Assembly: GCF_035573695.1 (NCBI RefSeq)
Contig: NZ_CP121694.1
Location: forward strand, 2,828,501 to 2,892,500
DNA: 64,000 nucleotides
Direction of reading: 5' to 3'
Source of the DNA: Metallumcola ferriviriculae
GTDB lineage: Bacteria > Bacillota > JADQBR01
Shown in pieces: positions 8,318 to 17,788 of the stretch (positions within the stretch are counted from its first letter, which is position 1; every line of letters starts with the position of its first letter). The notes beneath the pieces were generated by a model, which saw nothing but the letters and a program-made list of their open reading frames with translations, was not told where the DNA came from and ran no database searches. Position numbers and translations under genes: made by a program.

Positions 8318-9535
8318 TTACCTGGTAGTGTCTGCCATCTTTACCTGAAGCAGCGAGTCCAGGCGCTTCTGTACCGACTGGGAAACCGCATCCGTATCGC
8401 CGATCAGCCAACCAAAATTAAACAACTGTTCCTGGTTGGACAAATAAAAGGGTTTAATCAACTGCAAATACTTCACTACTTCCGGTGCCACATCAGCCCG
8501 ACCCACCCAAAGCATAGGTCCATGCTTACCTTTATGAGAAAGAAGTGCGGCAGCAACCGCATCAAATGGCTGATCCGGATTGACAAAGGTAATATTATGC
8601 CCCGCCTCGGAGACACCCCAGCCAAAAGATCGACTGCTCTGCCATAGCCAATACCCTTGATTTCTGCCTATATCTTTATATCCGGCAAATCCCACCGAAA
8701 AGGCCTGGGGATTATCGCCGGGAATGCGCTGTACATGACCGTATTGGCTTAATGACTTGGCAACTTGGGTAGAGATAACCTTTTCCGGACCAAACAAATA
8801 TATGTATGCATCCACCGGACGCTTTTTTAGTGCCTTAATGGTTTCCTCAGGAACTTTGTCCCGCTCAACAAATAAGATAGTATGGCCCATATGGGCTACC
8901 CAGGGTGCCGCCAGCAAGGCATATTCCGGAGCATCCGCAGGGAGAAGCAGTACCTCATCCTGATGGTTGGCTTCCATTGTTGCCTTGTATTCATCAATGC
9001 TATAAGCCAATTGGGAATATTGACGCTTATTAAAGTGACGGTATTTATAACCCTCGTTACTCAAGTCCGTCAGCACACTGTCCGCCACGTCACCCACCAC
9101 ATATACCTTCACATTACCATCCAAAAAAACACCTTCAGGGTCTAATCTTTTTAATTCCTGCATGGTAACCTTCGGTATTTCATTTCGCCGAATAAACAAT
9201 ACCGGAGCATCAATGGGATGATGTATCAGGCCTACCGCAGTCAAGGCAGTACGCCAATCATTATCAGGTGTCAAAATGACAGCGCCGGGTTTATTATCTG
9301 TAAAGGTGGCCGGATAAATGGCCTCACTGATGGCAGCGGCGGTTTCAATATGATTTTTCCCGTATAAACGGGTGGTATTTGCTGTGACTAACGGCTTCAA
9401 AAGAGGCAGGTTTTCGGATGTTGCGCTGTAGAAAGGTCCGGGCAGCAGTGCCAGCAGCGCGCTGCCCAGCATCAATTCTGCCAAAACTATCACAAACCAC
9501 CAACGGACATGATGCTTGCGACGGATATATTTCAT
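8318..9535 (-). CDS. Exported protein with CWB2-like (cell-wall-binding repeat 2) domains
   Basis: A 405-residue protein with one N-terminal membrane segment (WWFVIVLAELMLGSALLALL) that serves as signal or anchor. The rest resembles cell-wall-binding repeat type 2 units: TRLYGKNHIETAAAISEAI near residue 55, GAVILTPDNDWRTALTAVGL, PVLFIRRNEIP...ELKRLDP, and VYVVGDVADSV; the pattern recurs more weakly later (VLLLPADAPEYALLAAPWVAH; YIYLFGPEKVISTQV). CWB2 modules bind anionic wall polymers in clostridia, so a surface role is likely. The start at 9535 follows AGGGGGAT and lies one base beyond the stop codon of the upstream gene, making the two a coupled pair. Function beyond wall binding is unknown. 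Confidence 0.65.
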   Translation of the reverse strand: MKYIRRKHHVRWWFVIVLAELMLGSALLALLPGPFYSATSENLPLLKPLVTANTTRLYGKNHIETAAAISEAIYPATFTDNKPGAVILTPDNDWRTALTAVGLIHHPIDAPVLFIRRNEIPKVTMQELKRLDPEGVFLDGNVKVYVVGDVADSVLTDLSNEGYKYRHFNKRQYSQLAYSIDEYKATMEANHQDEVLLLPADAPEYALLAAPWVAHMGHTILFVERDKVPEETIKALKKRPVDAYIYLFGPEKVISTQVAKSLSQYGHVQRIPGDNPQAFSVGFAGYKDIGRNQGYWLWQSSRSFGWGVSEAGHNITFVNPDQPFDAVAAALLSHKGKHGPMLWVGRADVAPEVVKYLQLIKPFYLSNQEQLFNFGWLIGDTDAVSQSVQKRLDSLLQVKMADTTR

Positions 9536-9536
9536 C

Positions 9537-11315
9537 TTACATATCCCCCTTTTTGCGGCCATGTGCTACCAACGGCCAGTTAAATAACAAGCCGGTGAAA
9601 GCGCCAACAATGGTGGACGAATACATGACACCCCACCATAACAGATTACTCTCTTCCGGCATCATGGGCAGGTATTCCATCATCAGCCACCACATGAGAG
9701 GAAGCATACCCAGCGATACACCGCTCATGGAAATGAAAATCACCAAAGCACTATCTTTTACCGTATCCCAATACCGGGAGTCCTCATTAATCCTTAACAT
9801 TAACGGGACAAATACCAGCACCAATACCGCCAGTCCGGCAAGATATGAAATAATAATGCTGATTATCATCGGGTTACCCAATAGATAGAACGGGCTGTCA
9901 AACTCTATCAGAGGCAGTCCATTAATAGTCAAGATAAAACCCACAATTATCATGGCCGGTGCGCCGAAACCCAAAGTGCTCAGATTTGCAGAAATCACCT
10001 GAACCCAAAATGGCTTAATGTGCCGTGCCTGGCTGACCCGGTGGCTGTAACCCCGATAATTAATATAGTAAGCATAGATGCCCAGCGGCCCCAATAAAAG
10101 GGCCACAAACAGCCAGGAAAACTTCATATATGGCGATAGATCCGTATTACGGGTGACCATATGATTCCATATCCAAATGGCGGCGGAGAAGATGAAAGCC
10201 AGCCATATTATCACCCATCCATCCAGAGCACTGTTACCCTGATCCCCCTGCATCATATAGGTATTGATTTCCTCGGCGAAATCCGCCCGAGCCTGGGCGG
10301 CAAACGGAATCTTTTTCAGATCTCCCACCACAAAGGTATGATTATAGGGTCCTTCGGTGGGGGTAACAAACCATTCGGGTTTAGTACGCCAATAATAACT
10401 TTCCACCTTCGGCGGCAGCCTCGTACCTTTAGTTAGCAGCATGGGGCCGAACCTGCCCCGGGGCGCCAAGGAGGCAATAGTCAGCGCACCGCGCCAATTT
10501 TTTTCATCTACCAGGAAATAAGTCCGCCCTCCTTCCGGAGTTTCCCGACTGTTCCACCAGCCAAAATCGGTATCCCGTTGATAATATTCCGCAAATGCGA
10601 CAGCTGCCTCCACGGGGTTATTACCGCCCACCAGCCGAGCTTTCTTTTGCGACCCTTTGTCCATCAGCAGATTTTTGTTTCCCAATAAGTAAATGTTATT
10701 ACTGCCGTCGGGCAGCGTGGTCGTTTCATCGCCCTCAGCGGCAGCCACCACCCTGTCCCCGGTAAGAGCTGACCAAGTCAAGGCAGGAATTGCCCACGCT
10801 GGGTCATCTCCGGGAACTACCAAAGTGTTGCGGCCTGGAGGCTGATCCTTAGCAATGTGTACATCCACAGCCAAACTCTCCTTGATAGCCGCAGCATATT
10901 GGCTCCACTTTACCGGCAGCACCACCGCGGCTATGTCATCCCGGGCAAGTCCTAACTGCTCTAAATATACCGGCAGTGCCCCAGCGTCAGCAGCCGCTTT
11001 GTCTGTCATTAGGACCGGCAGCGCCTTTAGCGGCGGCGCCATCAAATGACTCAATTGAACTGCCGGGCGCCAGTCATCAGCAGGTAGCAGCAGCAACTTC
11101 TGCGGCTCCTGCCAGGTAAGCATGTTGAAAATATTTCTCTGCTGCTCAGGCCAATCAGCGCCCCATACCCGGGTAGTATTACCGGTATTCCAGTGCAGCC
11201 GCTCAGCGACAAATTTAGTTTCTCCTTTGCTGGTATATTCTCGAAATATGTATAACGGTCCAAGAACCAGCATCGAAACAAAAAAAACAGCCAGCAGTAA
11301 CGATAGTTTCTTCAC
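9537..11315 (-). CDS. CWB2-like extracellular region fused to a polytopic membrane domain
   Basis: A 592-residue protein with a signal or membrane segment at residues 5-24. About 330 residues follow that resemble degenerate CWB2-type units (TRVWGADWPEQQRNIF, KLLLLPADDWRPAVQLSHL, ALPVLMTDKAAADAGALP, NIYLLGNKNLL). The C-terminal 230 residues hold about six membrane helices, beginning WVIIWLAFIFSAAIWIW; this part weakly resembles the DUF4396 membrane family. The outside region would therefore be tethered to an intramembrane module. It forms a tight pair with the next gene, which has a similar outside part but no membrane domain. I know of no characterised protein with this layout; function is unknown. 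Confidence 0.6.
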   Translation of the reverse strand: MKKLSLLLAVFFVSMLVLGPLYIFREYTSKGETKFVAERLHWNTGNTTRVWGADWPEQQRNIFNMLTWQEPQKLLLLPADDWRPAVQLSHLMAPPLKALPVLMTDKAAADAGALPVYLEQLGLARDDIAAVVLPVKWSQYAAAIKESLAVDVHIAKDQPPGRNTLVVPGDDPAWAIPALTWSALTGDRVVAAAEGDETTTLPDGSNNIYLLGNKNLLMDKGSQKKARLVGGNNPVEAAVAFAEYYQRDTDFGWWNSRETPEGGRTYFLVDEKNWRGALTIASLAPRGRFGPMLLTKGTRLPPKVESYYWRTKPEWFVTPTEGPYNHTFVVGDLKKIPFAAQARADFAEEINTYMMQGDQGNSALDGWVIIWLAFIFSAAIWIWNHMVTRNTDLSPYMKFSWLFVALLLGPLGIYAYYINYRGYSHRVSQARHIKPFWVQVISANLSTLGFGAPAMIIVGFILTINGLPLIEFDSPFYLLGNPMIISIIISYLAGLAVLVLVFVPLMLRINEDSRYWDTVKDSALVIFISMSGVSLGMLPLMWWLMMEYLPMMPEESNLLWWGVMYSSTIVGAFTGLLFNWPLVAHGRKKGDM

Positions 11316-11379
11316 AGCAAAGACCTCACTTTTGTTTATTAATTATTAGTATTAAACAGTTATAAGGTGTGCATGCATG

Positions 11380-11407
11380 AAAAAAAACACCCCCGCGATA
11401 AGGGGTG
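11380..11407 (-). terminator. Terminator on the minus strand
   Basis: CACCCC/GGGGGTG closes a short loop and is followed on the minus strand by eight T. It ends transcription coming from the broken small gene at 11452-11679 and probably from tRNA-Pro, just before the CWB2-like gene pair. Confidence 0.75.
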
Positions 11408-11451
11408 GTTTAGGTGTTTAATTAATAACAAGCGGAGACTACTTTTTAAAC

Positions 11452-11679
11452 TCATTCATTCTCTGCTTCAATTATATCTGCACTGATTTCCATATGTTCC
11501 CCATCAAGAATTTGGTACAAGTAAAAATGTACTAATGTTTTAGATGGAGGCATCTAAAAGAACCTCCCTCCAAAAACTCCTGACTTTGAATTGCGAACTT
11601 TAATAACAAAATGACCACTTCCTAGGATTTTTTTCAAATCAACTAGAAAGTGGTCTAAGCTGTCGTAATCGGGCCTGGA
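11452..11679 (-). pseudogene. Small gene split by an in-frame TAG
   Basis: On the minus strand one reading frame stays open from 11679 to 11452 except for a single TAG at 11554-11556. The upstream part reads ...LVDLKKILGSGHFVIKVR and on to GGRFF; after TAG comes ATG and 33 codons (MPPSKTLVHFYLYQIL...AENE). Both halves look like real protein. The second half has its own ribosome site (GGAGGGAGG, about 10 nt upstream) and is followed by a terminator, so it could still be translated alone. The upstream half lacks an ATG or GTG; TTG at 11637 is the only start-like codon. It weakly resembles small clostridial proteins with an FVIK...W pattern. I read it as a decaying gene of about 75 codons in which TGG became TAG. 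Confidence 0.45.
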
Positions 11680-11736
11680 TTAGGCCACTAAACTATAATG
11701 CCTTCAAATCCCCCAAAACCCTCGTAGACATATAAA

Positions 11737-11813
11737 TGGTCGGAGCGACAAGATTTGAACTTGCGACCTCTACCACCCCAAGGTAGCGCTCTACCAAGCT
11801 GAGCCACGCCCCG
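11737..11813 (-). tRNA. tRNA-Pro (anticodon TGG)
   Basis: A 77-nt cloverleaf on the minus strand. The acceptor stem CGGGGCG pairs with CGCTCCG (one G-U), the anticodon stem CTACC/GGTAG closes the loop TTGGGGT with anticodon TGG, the T-loop is GTTCAAATC, and CCA is encoded. The leading C1 is normal for bacterial tRNA-Pro. It is solitary. Confidence 0.95.
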
Positions 11814-11852
11814 ACACAATTTAATAGCTATCTGTTTTTACCGACAAGGACT

Positions 11853-11881
11853 ATTTTACCTACTTTCAGCCGTTTTGTCAA
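11853..11881 (-). promoter_or_regulatory. Sigma-A-type promoter of tRNA-Pro
   Basis: TTGACA, 17 bp, TAAAAT on the minus strand, about 39 bp upstream of the tRNA 5' end. This is a near-consensus housekeeping promoter. Confidence 0.85.
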
Positions 11882-11906
11882 GTTCACACGGACCGGTTTG
11901 ACCGGT

Positions 11907-12008
11907 TGGTGGCCGCAGGGCGACAGACATCAATGGGTGTCACCCTGCGGTGTCACTTATTTGATGCCTGGTGTCAGGCACCAAGTGGCACCAAGTGTCA
12001 CTTATTTG
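11907..12008. repeat. Structured repeat region between tRNA-Pro and the MEMO-like gene
   Basis: It contains CCGCAGGG/CCCTGCGG, a direct repeat GTGTCACTTATTTG (11950-11963 and 11995-12008) and a GGTGTCAGGCACC palindrome. The last is the core also found at 48812-48856 and 52750-52794. It overlaps the stop codon of the MEMO-like gene and may serve as its terminator. Confidence 0.6.
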
Positions 12009-12880
12009 TATCCGCACTCGAAAACCAAACTGAAGTAGCTGGTGGTTTCAATTAAATCATTTTTCAGGATCATGCCTGAATTTGTGTTAGCAAGAACCTT
12101 AAATTCATTCAAACCTCTCGCGTCCATGGCGGTAAAAAGCACTCCTAAGGACGCGGGTGAATCTAAATAGTCATTACCCATTGAGAAAATTCGGCCCAAA
12201 TTATCTGCTTTTAATGCAGCCATTGTCTCTCGATCTTTCTGCTGGGCTTCCTCCCTCGTCAGATAATGGGAAAAATCCACTGACGCAATAATTACTGCCC
12301 CCTCATCTGTCACCTCATTTAATTGTTCGGCTAGAAGTTTAGCTTCCTGTCTACTTACATCATGATGTAATATCAGGGGGACAACCTTAGTTTCGGGAAG
12401 ATAGAATTTGATAAAAGGCATCAAGTTACCGATGGAATGTTCGGAATCTAGCACCATGTCATCCTGCTTAACAGGGGCAGCGTCCAAAAGTTTACCAACA
12501 ACTTCCCTGTCTACTTCCACAGTGCCAAAGGGGGTTTGCCAGTCCCAGGTGCCGGTAATAATTCTTTCTCCCCGATTGTGGTGGTTGGGCCCAACTAGCA
12601 CCAAAAGACTAGGTTCTTGCTGCCTAAAACGGCTAAACACTTGGCTTATTAGCTGATGTGCTAAAAGATGGTGCGGCACCACTGCACCGTCAATACGGTT
12701 GTCGCTCGACTCCTGTTCCCCCTCTGGGCGGGGAGAAAAATATTCCGGCATGAAGAATTGATTGGGGTGGACACTCTCCCCGGCGGCCGGGACTATCTTG
12801 CTTTCCGTTTCTCCCCGGGGAATAGAGGCCAGTAAAACCGCCAACGAAACTATAAGAGCTATCAACAGTAGTTTCTTCAT
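12002..12880 (-). CDS. MEMO-like protein (AmmeMemoRadiSam system protein B)
   Basis: A member of the MEMO1 family, related to extradiol dioxygenases. After a signal segment (KKLLLIALIVSLAVLLASI) comes a MEMO core: GAVVPHHLLAH near residue 70, LVLVGPNHHNRGE near 95, DSEHSIGNLMPF near 148, VVPLILHH, and VIIASVDFSHY near 205. The histidines in PHH, NHH, EHS and DFSHY are the likely metal ligands. Bacterial genes of this family often sit with a radical SAM and an AMMECR1 gene; neither is nearby. The signal segment places it outside the membrane, unlike cytoplasmic MEMO. It lies just downstream of the macroglobulin-like gene. The frame opens at a TTG (12895); I prefer the ATG at 12880. Activity is unknown. 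Confidence 0.82.
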   Translation of the reverse strand: MKKLLLIALIVSLAVLLASIPRGETESKIVPAAGESVHPNQFFMPEYFSPRPEGEQESSDNRIDGAVVPHHLLAHQLISQVFSRFRQQEPSLLVLVGPNHHNRGERIITGTWDWQTPFGTVEVDREVVGKLLDAAPVKQDDMVLDSEHSIGNLMPFIKFYLPETKVVPLILHHDVSRQEAKLLAEQLNEVTDEGAVIIASVDFSHYLTREEAQQKDRETMAALKADNLGRIFSMGNDYLDSPASLGVLFTAMDARGLNEFKVLANTNSGMILKNDLIETTSYFSLVFECGYK

Positions 12881-12940
12881 TTTATCACTACCCAACGTTT
12901 CAACCGGAGTTCTACTGGCAGTTGTTTCATCAAATGGTTC

Positions 12941-15900
12941 TCATTTGATTATTACCCTGTCATCACCGGTCATGCTGTAAATTTTGCCGCTCTTTAAGTG
13001 CTGAAGAACTGCTTTCTCTGCCTTGAACTCCCCGCTGCCAATTACTCTGGCATAATAATGAAAAGAACCGTTTTTATGTCCAACGACAAATACCGATTTC
13101 TGCCCGCTTACCTGCACCGGGTAATTAAGACGCGTATCGTGCTTTACCCCCCAATTATAAGGCCTTTCTACTACCTTCAACCCAGCAGGCAGGTAATCAG
13201 TGATTTGATAAGTCCCATCCGGGGCTTTGCTGCCAAATTGGTAGGAAATATTCACCTGTACTAAGTCGCCTACCCGAAGCTCATTTCCGGAGCTGCGAGG
13301 GCTTGAATATTTTCTTGTCACCTTAGATCCATCAACACTAGTATCTCCTTCGGCCCCCAAACTACTTTCGTAGACAACGGTAACCCCTACCTGGCCCTGA
13401 ATTCCTTTAAACTGCAGGTCGGCCAATTTTTCCGGTGTTAGATGCAAAGATAAAGTTTGCCCCGGCTCCAAGGTGACCTCCTTCTTTTTGCCATCAACGA
13501 TATAACTGAAACCGACCTTCTCCTGAGGCATCCTGGTCAGTGCTTGATCTAAGAATAACAGCTGTTCAATATAGGTAAGGATAGCGGTGGTATGGTTATC
13601 AAGCAGGTATTGCTGCAGCTGGTTCTGCCCCTTGGCGTCTAAAGTCGCGGCAGCCACAGCGGCCAAAGCCGTAGCCTCCAGCACATCATCCTGATCCTCG
13701 CCCATATTAATCCTCACGGCAGCACCAATTTTTTCCCCGTCTGAGAGAAATAACTGCTCAAGTTTTGATAGCGCCCGCTGTCTGTCACCGCTTTCAGTCA
13801 GGGCCAGAATCAGGTAAAGCTGTTCTTTGACGGTTAAATCTTCCTGCCGGGACAGCCAATCAACTTCTCTTAATACCGGTTCTTTTAAAGCAGCTAAGCC
13901 GTATAAGGCAATAATGCCCCGCTCCCTGCTTTGTTTCGGGTCGTTCATTACCCGATAAAAATACTGTGTCAATACGGAATTATCGAATCCTTCTAACCCC
14001 AGAGCAGCTATCTTGGCGCTGAGCGCCAAATCAGAGTCCGCATAGGGAAGAATAGCTATCCCCCCATCGGGGCTTTGATACTTAAGGAAGTCAGTACCCG
14101 CGTCCTTCATTATCCGAGTGTCCGGGAAATATTCTTCCAGCAAGTCCCGGGCTTTGGCCGCCGCCAGTCTTTGCTCAATCCTGCTTCCTCCTACCCCTAA
14201 AAGCCGCCACAAGGTATTGAGATACTGGCTCCGCTGGTAGTCTGTGAATACTAAGGTTGATATGGAATCGGGTGAACCATTAATCTTCGTCATCTCATCC
14301 AGCAGGTAAAAGTCGGTGTGCTGCCGGGTCATCAGCGTCTCCACCACATCAAAAGTTAAGGTTAGGGTATCAGTTAATCCCTGGCCGCTTTTACCGGTAA
14401 CGGTAAGTTCATAGCCGCCCGCCTTTAATGGTGGCAGCTCAAGCTGTACAGGTTCGAAAGCCTTTCCTGTTAAGACGATATTCTTTATTTCGCCGGCATT
14501 TGACTTCAACCTGGCAGTATATGTTACTTCAGCTCCATTATTTAGCTGATTGCCAAATGACCGCACGGGTATCACCGGCCGATCCCCAGTCAAATAGGTA
14601 TTATTTAAAACCATATCTAAGAAAAAGGGCAGCTTTACCTTGATTTTACTTGTTCCGTTGCCGGCCTGCAGACTTTTAGTCACTGCCTGATAAGTAAGGC
14701 GCCAGGAAGTCAAATTATCCGGCACTTGAAAGGACACCTGGGCGCGACCATGCTGGTCGGTGGTTATGGTTTTAAAGAAGACGGCATCCTTGAAGTCTTT
14801 TCTGTCAGATTCCCCTTCGCCGCCGTGTTCAGCACCGCCGCTATTCTCCACCGGTGCATGGTGGGTACTAACGGTGCGATTAACCCCGCTGGGGATTAGG
14901 TCGCCGTACAAGGACCGCAGGATATCTACATGCTGATCCTTTAAGGCAAAAAGTGCTTCGTCTACTAAGTTTAAATTGACCTTGGCTTCTACCGGCCGGC
15001 CCTGTTTATCTTTCACTTCCAAAGATACCTTTACCGTATCTTTGGGTCTGTACTGCCTACGGTCGGTGCTGACTTGGATATCTAATGCTTTCTCCGCCGT
15101 GTCAAAAGCTGCCAACTGTGCCGGCGTCTCGTAGTAGTACCTCCCGTCAAAATAAACTCCTTTTAGCCAAACATTAGGGATAAACTCTGCATCAAATTCA
15201 GTGGTAAATGAGCTATCATCACGGACATAACTATTCAACACCCCGTCACGGGCAGTAAAGTACAGGAAACCTTTTTCCCTGGACGCAACAACCGCCTCAT
15301 TATTTTTCAGTACCACCCTTACGGTTTCACCGGTTGAGTATTTGCCTGATTGATTATTGGGTTCTAGGTGATACCACTGATAGTCGGATTCCCGATAAAA
15401 ATTAGGTCCTATCAAGTAGATTTCCTTGGCTGCTAAGTTGCCTTTGGTATCCTGGGTGGACAGTTCAACCCGGTAAGACCGGTCCCCTGACGCTGGAAAG
15501 GTAAATCCCGCACTGCCATCTTGGTTAGTGGTCACCTGCCCCTGAGTGACAAAAATCTTTTGATACTGATAATGATATTTTTTCCGCACTTTTTTGTTGA
15601 TGAAGTCGTAATATTCTCCACCCTCTTCTACCTTTTCCCAGTGGTCGTAGTAAACCTTTACCGTTACTGTTTGGTCCGCCGCAGAACCACTGCGAAAAGC
15701 ATCCTGTTCCCACGGGTCCTTACTACCGCTGTTTACTTTATCAACGGTTAATTGGTAAAGTTTCATGTGGACGCTGCCGGTACCATCGGTAATGCTGCCA
15801 TCCGCTTCTATTTCCAAGTCATTATTCAGTACTATCACCGAACTTCTACCGGTAATTTCGCCACTTTCGGGAAGGTCGGCATTGACTTGAAGATAGCGGT

Positions 15901-17788
15901 GCTGCACCGGGCCATACAGGGTCCCTTCGTACATTGGTAGATACTTAAGTCCCGCCTCCCCTCTAGAGTCGGTGGTTAAAGTACCTTTTTTATCTTGAAG
16001 ACGATAGTCGAACGGTATATTAGCAGCACCTGTACCTTCGAAAAAAGCAGCTTTAAGCTTAAAATCTACTGGTTCCCCCACAAAAACCGCTTTCCGATTC
16101 GGCGTGATTTCCACTTGATAAGCCGGCTTTGAATAGGTTTTTACCTCAAAACCTTGTTGAGTAATTAACTGTTCCCCATCTTTTACAGTTAGATAATAAT
16201 ACCCCGGTAAAAGATTGGGAAGTTTGATATTGCCGTCAAAAGTAAATTCGTTTAACTTAATTTCTTTGGAAGCAATAAACGATTGGTCTTGCCAGCCGCC
16301 CCATTTGGTAATGGCTGCCGTAATCTGCTCCGGCCGGTTGACGCCGGGCATCCTGGGCTTGACAAGACCCCAGAAATTAACTGTATCATTAGGTTTATAC
16401 AGCCCCCTGTCCAGGTAAAGGTACTTCCAGTAAAAGCGCTGCTTTTCCCGTAATTTCTCTCTTTCCTCATCCCAAGGGAGTTGGTGTCCAACTGCAGCTA
16501 CCGCTGTTTGATTACCTTTGGTTACTGTGATATAGGGGCCGCCACCCCCGCCCTTAAGAGCGGTTAGCTCGGCTAAACCGTCAGGCCCGGTCATAACCCC
16601 CTGCTCTTTGCCTTCAGCCCTTACTACCGTTTCCGCCACAGGTATCCCGCTAAGCAGGTCATTAACCCAGACTAAAGTCTTATTGTCGGCGTAAGCGGCA
16701 TAAATACCCAGGTCAGTTACCTGAAACCATAACTGTCCCCGAAAGTCCTTAACTGATACCTCAGCCACGTAAAAGCCGGCTGGCATAGGCTCAGGGAATT
16801 CTAGAATGTTTCGGTAGTCGTAAGCCTTCAAAGGAGAGACGAATTCAGCCACCCGGTTCAAGGATGAAGTGTCTTCTCGATACTTTTCCCGGCTGCGAGA
16901 TGCCCAAGAGGGGATTTTCTCCCGCTCGCTCAGAGCTTCGATGTAAGCTGATGCATCGGGGTACCGATAAATGCCTACCTGCACTTCGGGGAGCTCTTCC
17001 TGATTCCGGTTATAGTAGCCTACAGGAATTAAAGGGGTATCTTCAGTGGTAAAATCCAAGTTACTGCGATAAAAGCTTAGGTCATAATCCTGTCCTTTAC
17101 CTTGAACTCCACTATCTGTTTCAAACTGAAATGTGTAATCTTCCTGCAGTACTTGGTCACTTCCCGCCAGCGGCAGCCCCTTTTTTACCGTAACAGTGTA
17201 TACAGTCGCCGGTTCTAGTTTTTTCGAAATAAATACCGCTGTTTTTTTATGTACTATGAAATTACCGTCCACTTTGGGGCTAATGGAAAAGTAATCTTTA
17301 ATTTCTTCAAAATTTAAATGGGAAAAATTAATTTCAATACCGCTGTCAATCGGTACTAAAGCAGACTTATCCCGGGGCAGGGTGGAGACGATGCTAAATT
17401 TTCCTTTCGTCTGAAACGCCCATTTTAGAGGTGGCTGCTCATCCAGGGCCAGAGCAAACCTGTAGATACGATTAGGGTCCAAAGGCTGATCGGGTACAAT
17501 TCGAAGCTCTTGGCTGCCTTTGGCGTTTTGTTTGACCGTGAACCCCACGGCAGGGCTTAGCGTCAGCTTTTCCTTAATCTGCCGGGCATTTAAAGCCACA
17601 TTAGACTGGATAAGAAACTCCGAATCCAGGTTGACTCCTCCCTGGTCAGATACAGTGGGTCTCAGGTCAATCTCTGCGGCAATGGCACCGCTGGTAACCT
17701 CTACTGGGTGGTCATTAGCCGCTGTAATAGCAAATGTAACTGCTGTCACGATCAGAAGCGCACCAACAATGGACACGTATTTTTTCAC
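12941..17788 (-). CDS. Bacterial alpha-2-macroglobulin-like protein lacking the thioester Cys
   Basis: A 1615-residue exported protein of the bacterial alpha-2-macroglobulin (YfaS/MG2) type. It has a signal segment (residues 5-22), an N-terminal Ig-like region, and the MG2 landmark YLDRGLYKPNDTVNFWGLVKP near residue 450. The A2M landmark (TTDQHGRAQVSFQVPDNLTSWRLTYQAV) lies near residue 1020, followed by a helical toroid from about 1190 and a C-terminal receptor-like domain. At the usual thioester site (about residues 1195-1202) it reads GGSRIEQ, so the Cys of CxEQ is absent and no thioester can form. The protein may still act as a protease-trapping or envelope-guarding scaffold, or as a structural surface protein. 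No lipobox is seen and no PBP1C gene is adjacent, unlike in Gram-negatives. The partner downstream is the MEMO-like gene. Confidence 0.85.
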   Translation of the reverse strand: MKKYVSIVGALLIVTAVTFAITAANDHPVEVTSGAIAAEIDLRPTVSDQGGVNLDSEFLIQSNVALNARQIKEKLTLSPAVGFTVKQNAKGSQELRIVPDQPLDPNRIYRFALALDEQPPLKWAFQTKGKFSIVSTLPRDKSALVPIDSGIEINFSHLNFEEIKDYFSISPKVDGNFIVHKKTAVFISKKLEPATVYTVTVKKGLPLAGSDQVLQEDYTFQFETDSGVQGKGQDYDLSFYRSNLDFTTEDTPLIPVGYYNRNQEELPEVQVGIYRYPDASAYIEALSEREKIPSWASRSREKYREDTSSLNRVAEFVSPLKAYDYRNILEFPEPMPAGFYVAEVSVKDFRGQLWFQVTDLGIYAAYADNKTLVWVNDLLSGIPVAETVVRAEGKEQGVMTGPDGLAELTALKGGGGGPYITVTKGNQTAVAAVGHQLPWDEEREKLREKQRFYWKYLYLDRGLYKPNDTVNFWGLVKPRMPGVNRPEQITAAITKWGGWQDQSFIASKEIKLNEFTFDGNIKLPNLLPGYYYLTVKDGEQLITQQGFEVKTYSKPAYQVEITPNRKAVFVGEPVDFKLKAAFFEGTGAANIPFDYRLQDKKGTLTTDSRGEAGLKYLPMYEGTLYGPVQHRYLQVNADLPESGEITGRSSVIVLNNDLEIEADGSITDGTGSVHMKLYQLTVDKVNSGSKDPWEQDAFRSGSAADQTVTVKVYYDHWEKVEEGGEYYDFINKKVRKKYHYQYQKIFVTQGQVTTNQDGSAGFTFPASGDRSYRVELSTQDTKGNLAAKEIYLIGPNFYRESDYQWYHLEPNNQSGKYSTGETVRVVLKNNEAVVASREKGFLYFTARDGVLNSYVRDDSSFTTEFDAEFIPNVWLKGVYFDGRYYYETPAQLAAFDTAEKALDIQVSTDRRQYRPKDTVKVSLEVKDKQGRPVEAKVNLNLVDEALFALKDQHVDILRSLYGDLIPSGVNRTVSTHHAPVENSGGAEHGGEGESDRKDFKDAVFFKTITTDQHGRAQVSFQVPDNLTSWRLTYQAVTKSLQAGNGTSKIKVKLPFFLDMVLNNTYLTGDRPVIPVRSFGNQLNNGAEVTYTARLKSNAGEIKNIVLTGKAFEPVQLELPPLKAGGYELTVTGKSGQGLTDTLTLTFDVVETLMTRQHTDFYLLDEMTKINGSPDSISTLVFTDYQRSQYLNTLWRLLGVGGSRIEQRLAAAKARDLLEEYFPDTRIMKDAGTDFLKYQSPDGGIAILPYADSDLALSAKIAALGLEGFDNSVLTQYFYRVMNDPKQSRERGIIALYGLAALKEPVLREVDWLSRQEDLTVKEQLYLILALTESGDRQRALSKLEQLFLSDGEKIGAAVRINMGEDQDDVLEATALAAVAAATLDAKGQNQLQQYLLDNHTTAILTYIEQLLFLDQALTRMPQEKVGFSYIVDGKKKEVTLEPGQTLSLHLTPEKLADLQFKGIQGQVGVTVVYESSLGAEGDTSVDGSKVTRKYSSPRSSGNELRVGDLVQVNISYQFGSKAPDGTYQITDYLPAGLKVVERPYNWGVKHDTRLNYPVQVSGQKSVFVVGHKNGSFHYYARVIGSGEFKAEKAVLQHLKSGKIYSMTGDDRVIIK

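Noticed and set aside
11554-11556. The TAG as a pyrrolysine codon
   Set aside because: No pyl genes or downstream recoding signal are seen in the window, and a TGG-to-TAG mutation explains it more simply.
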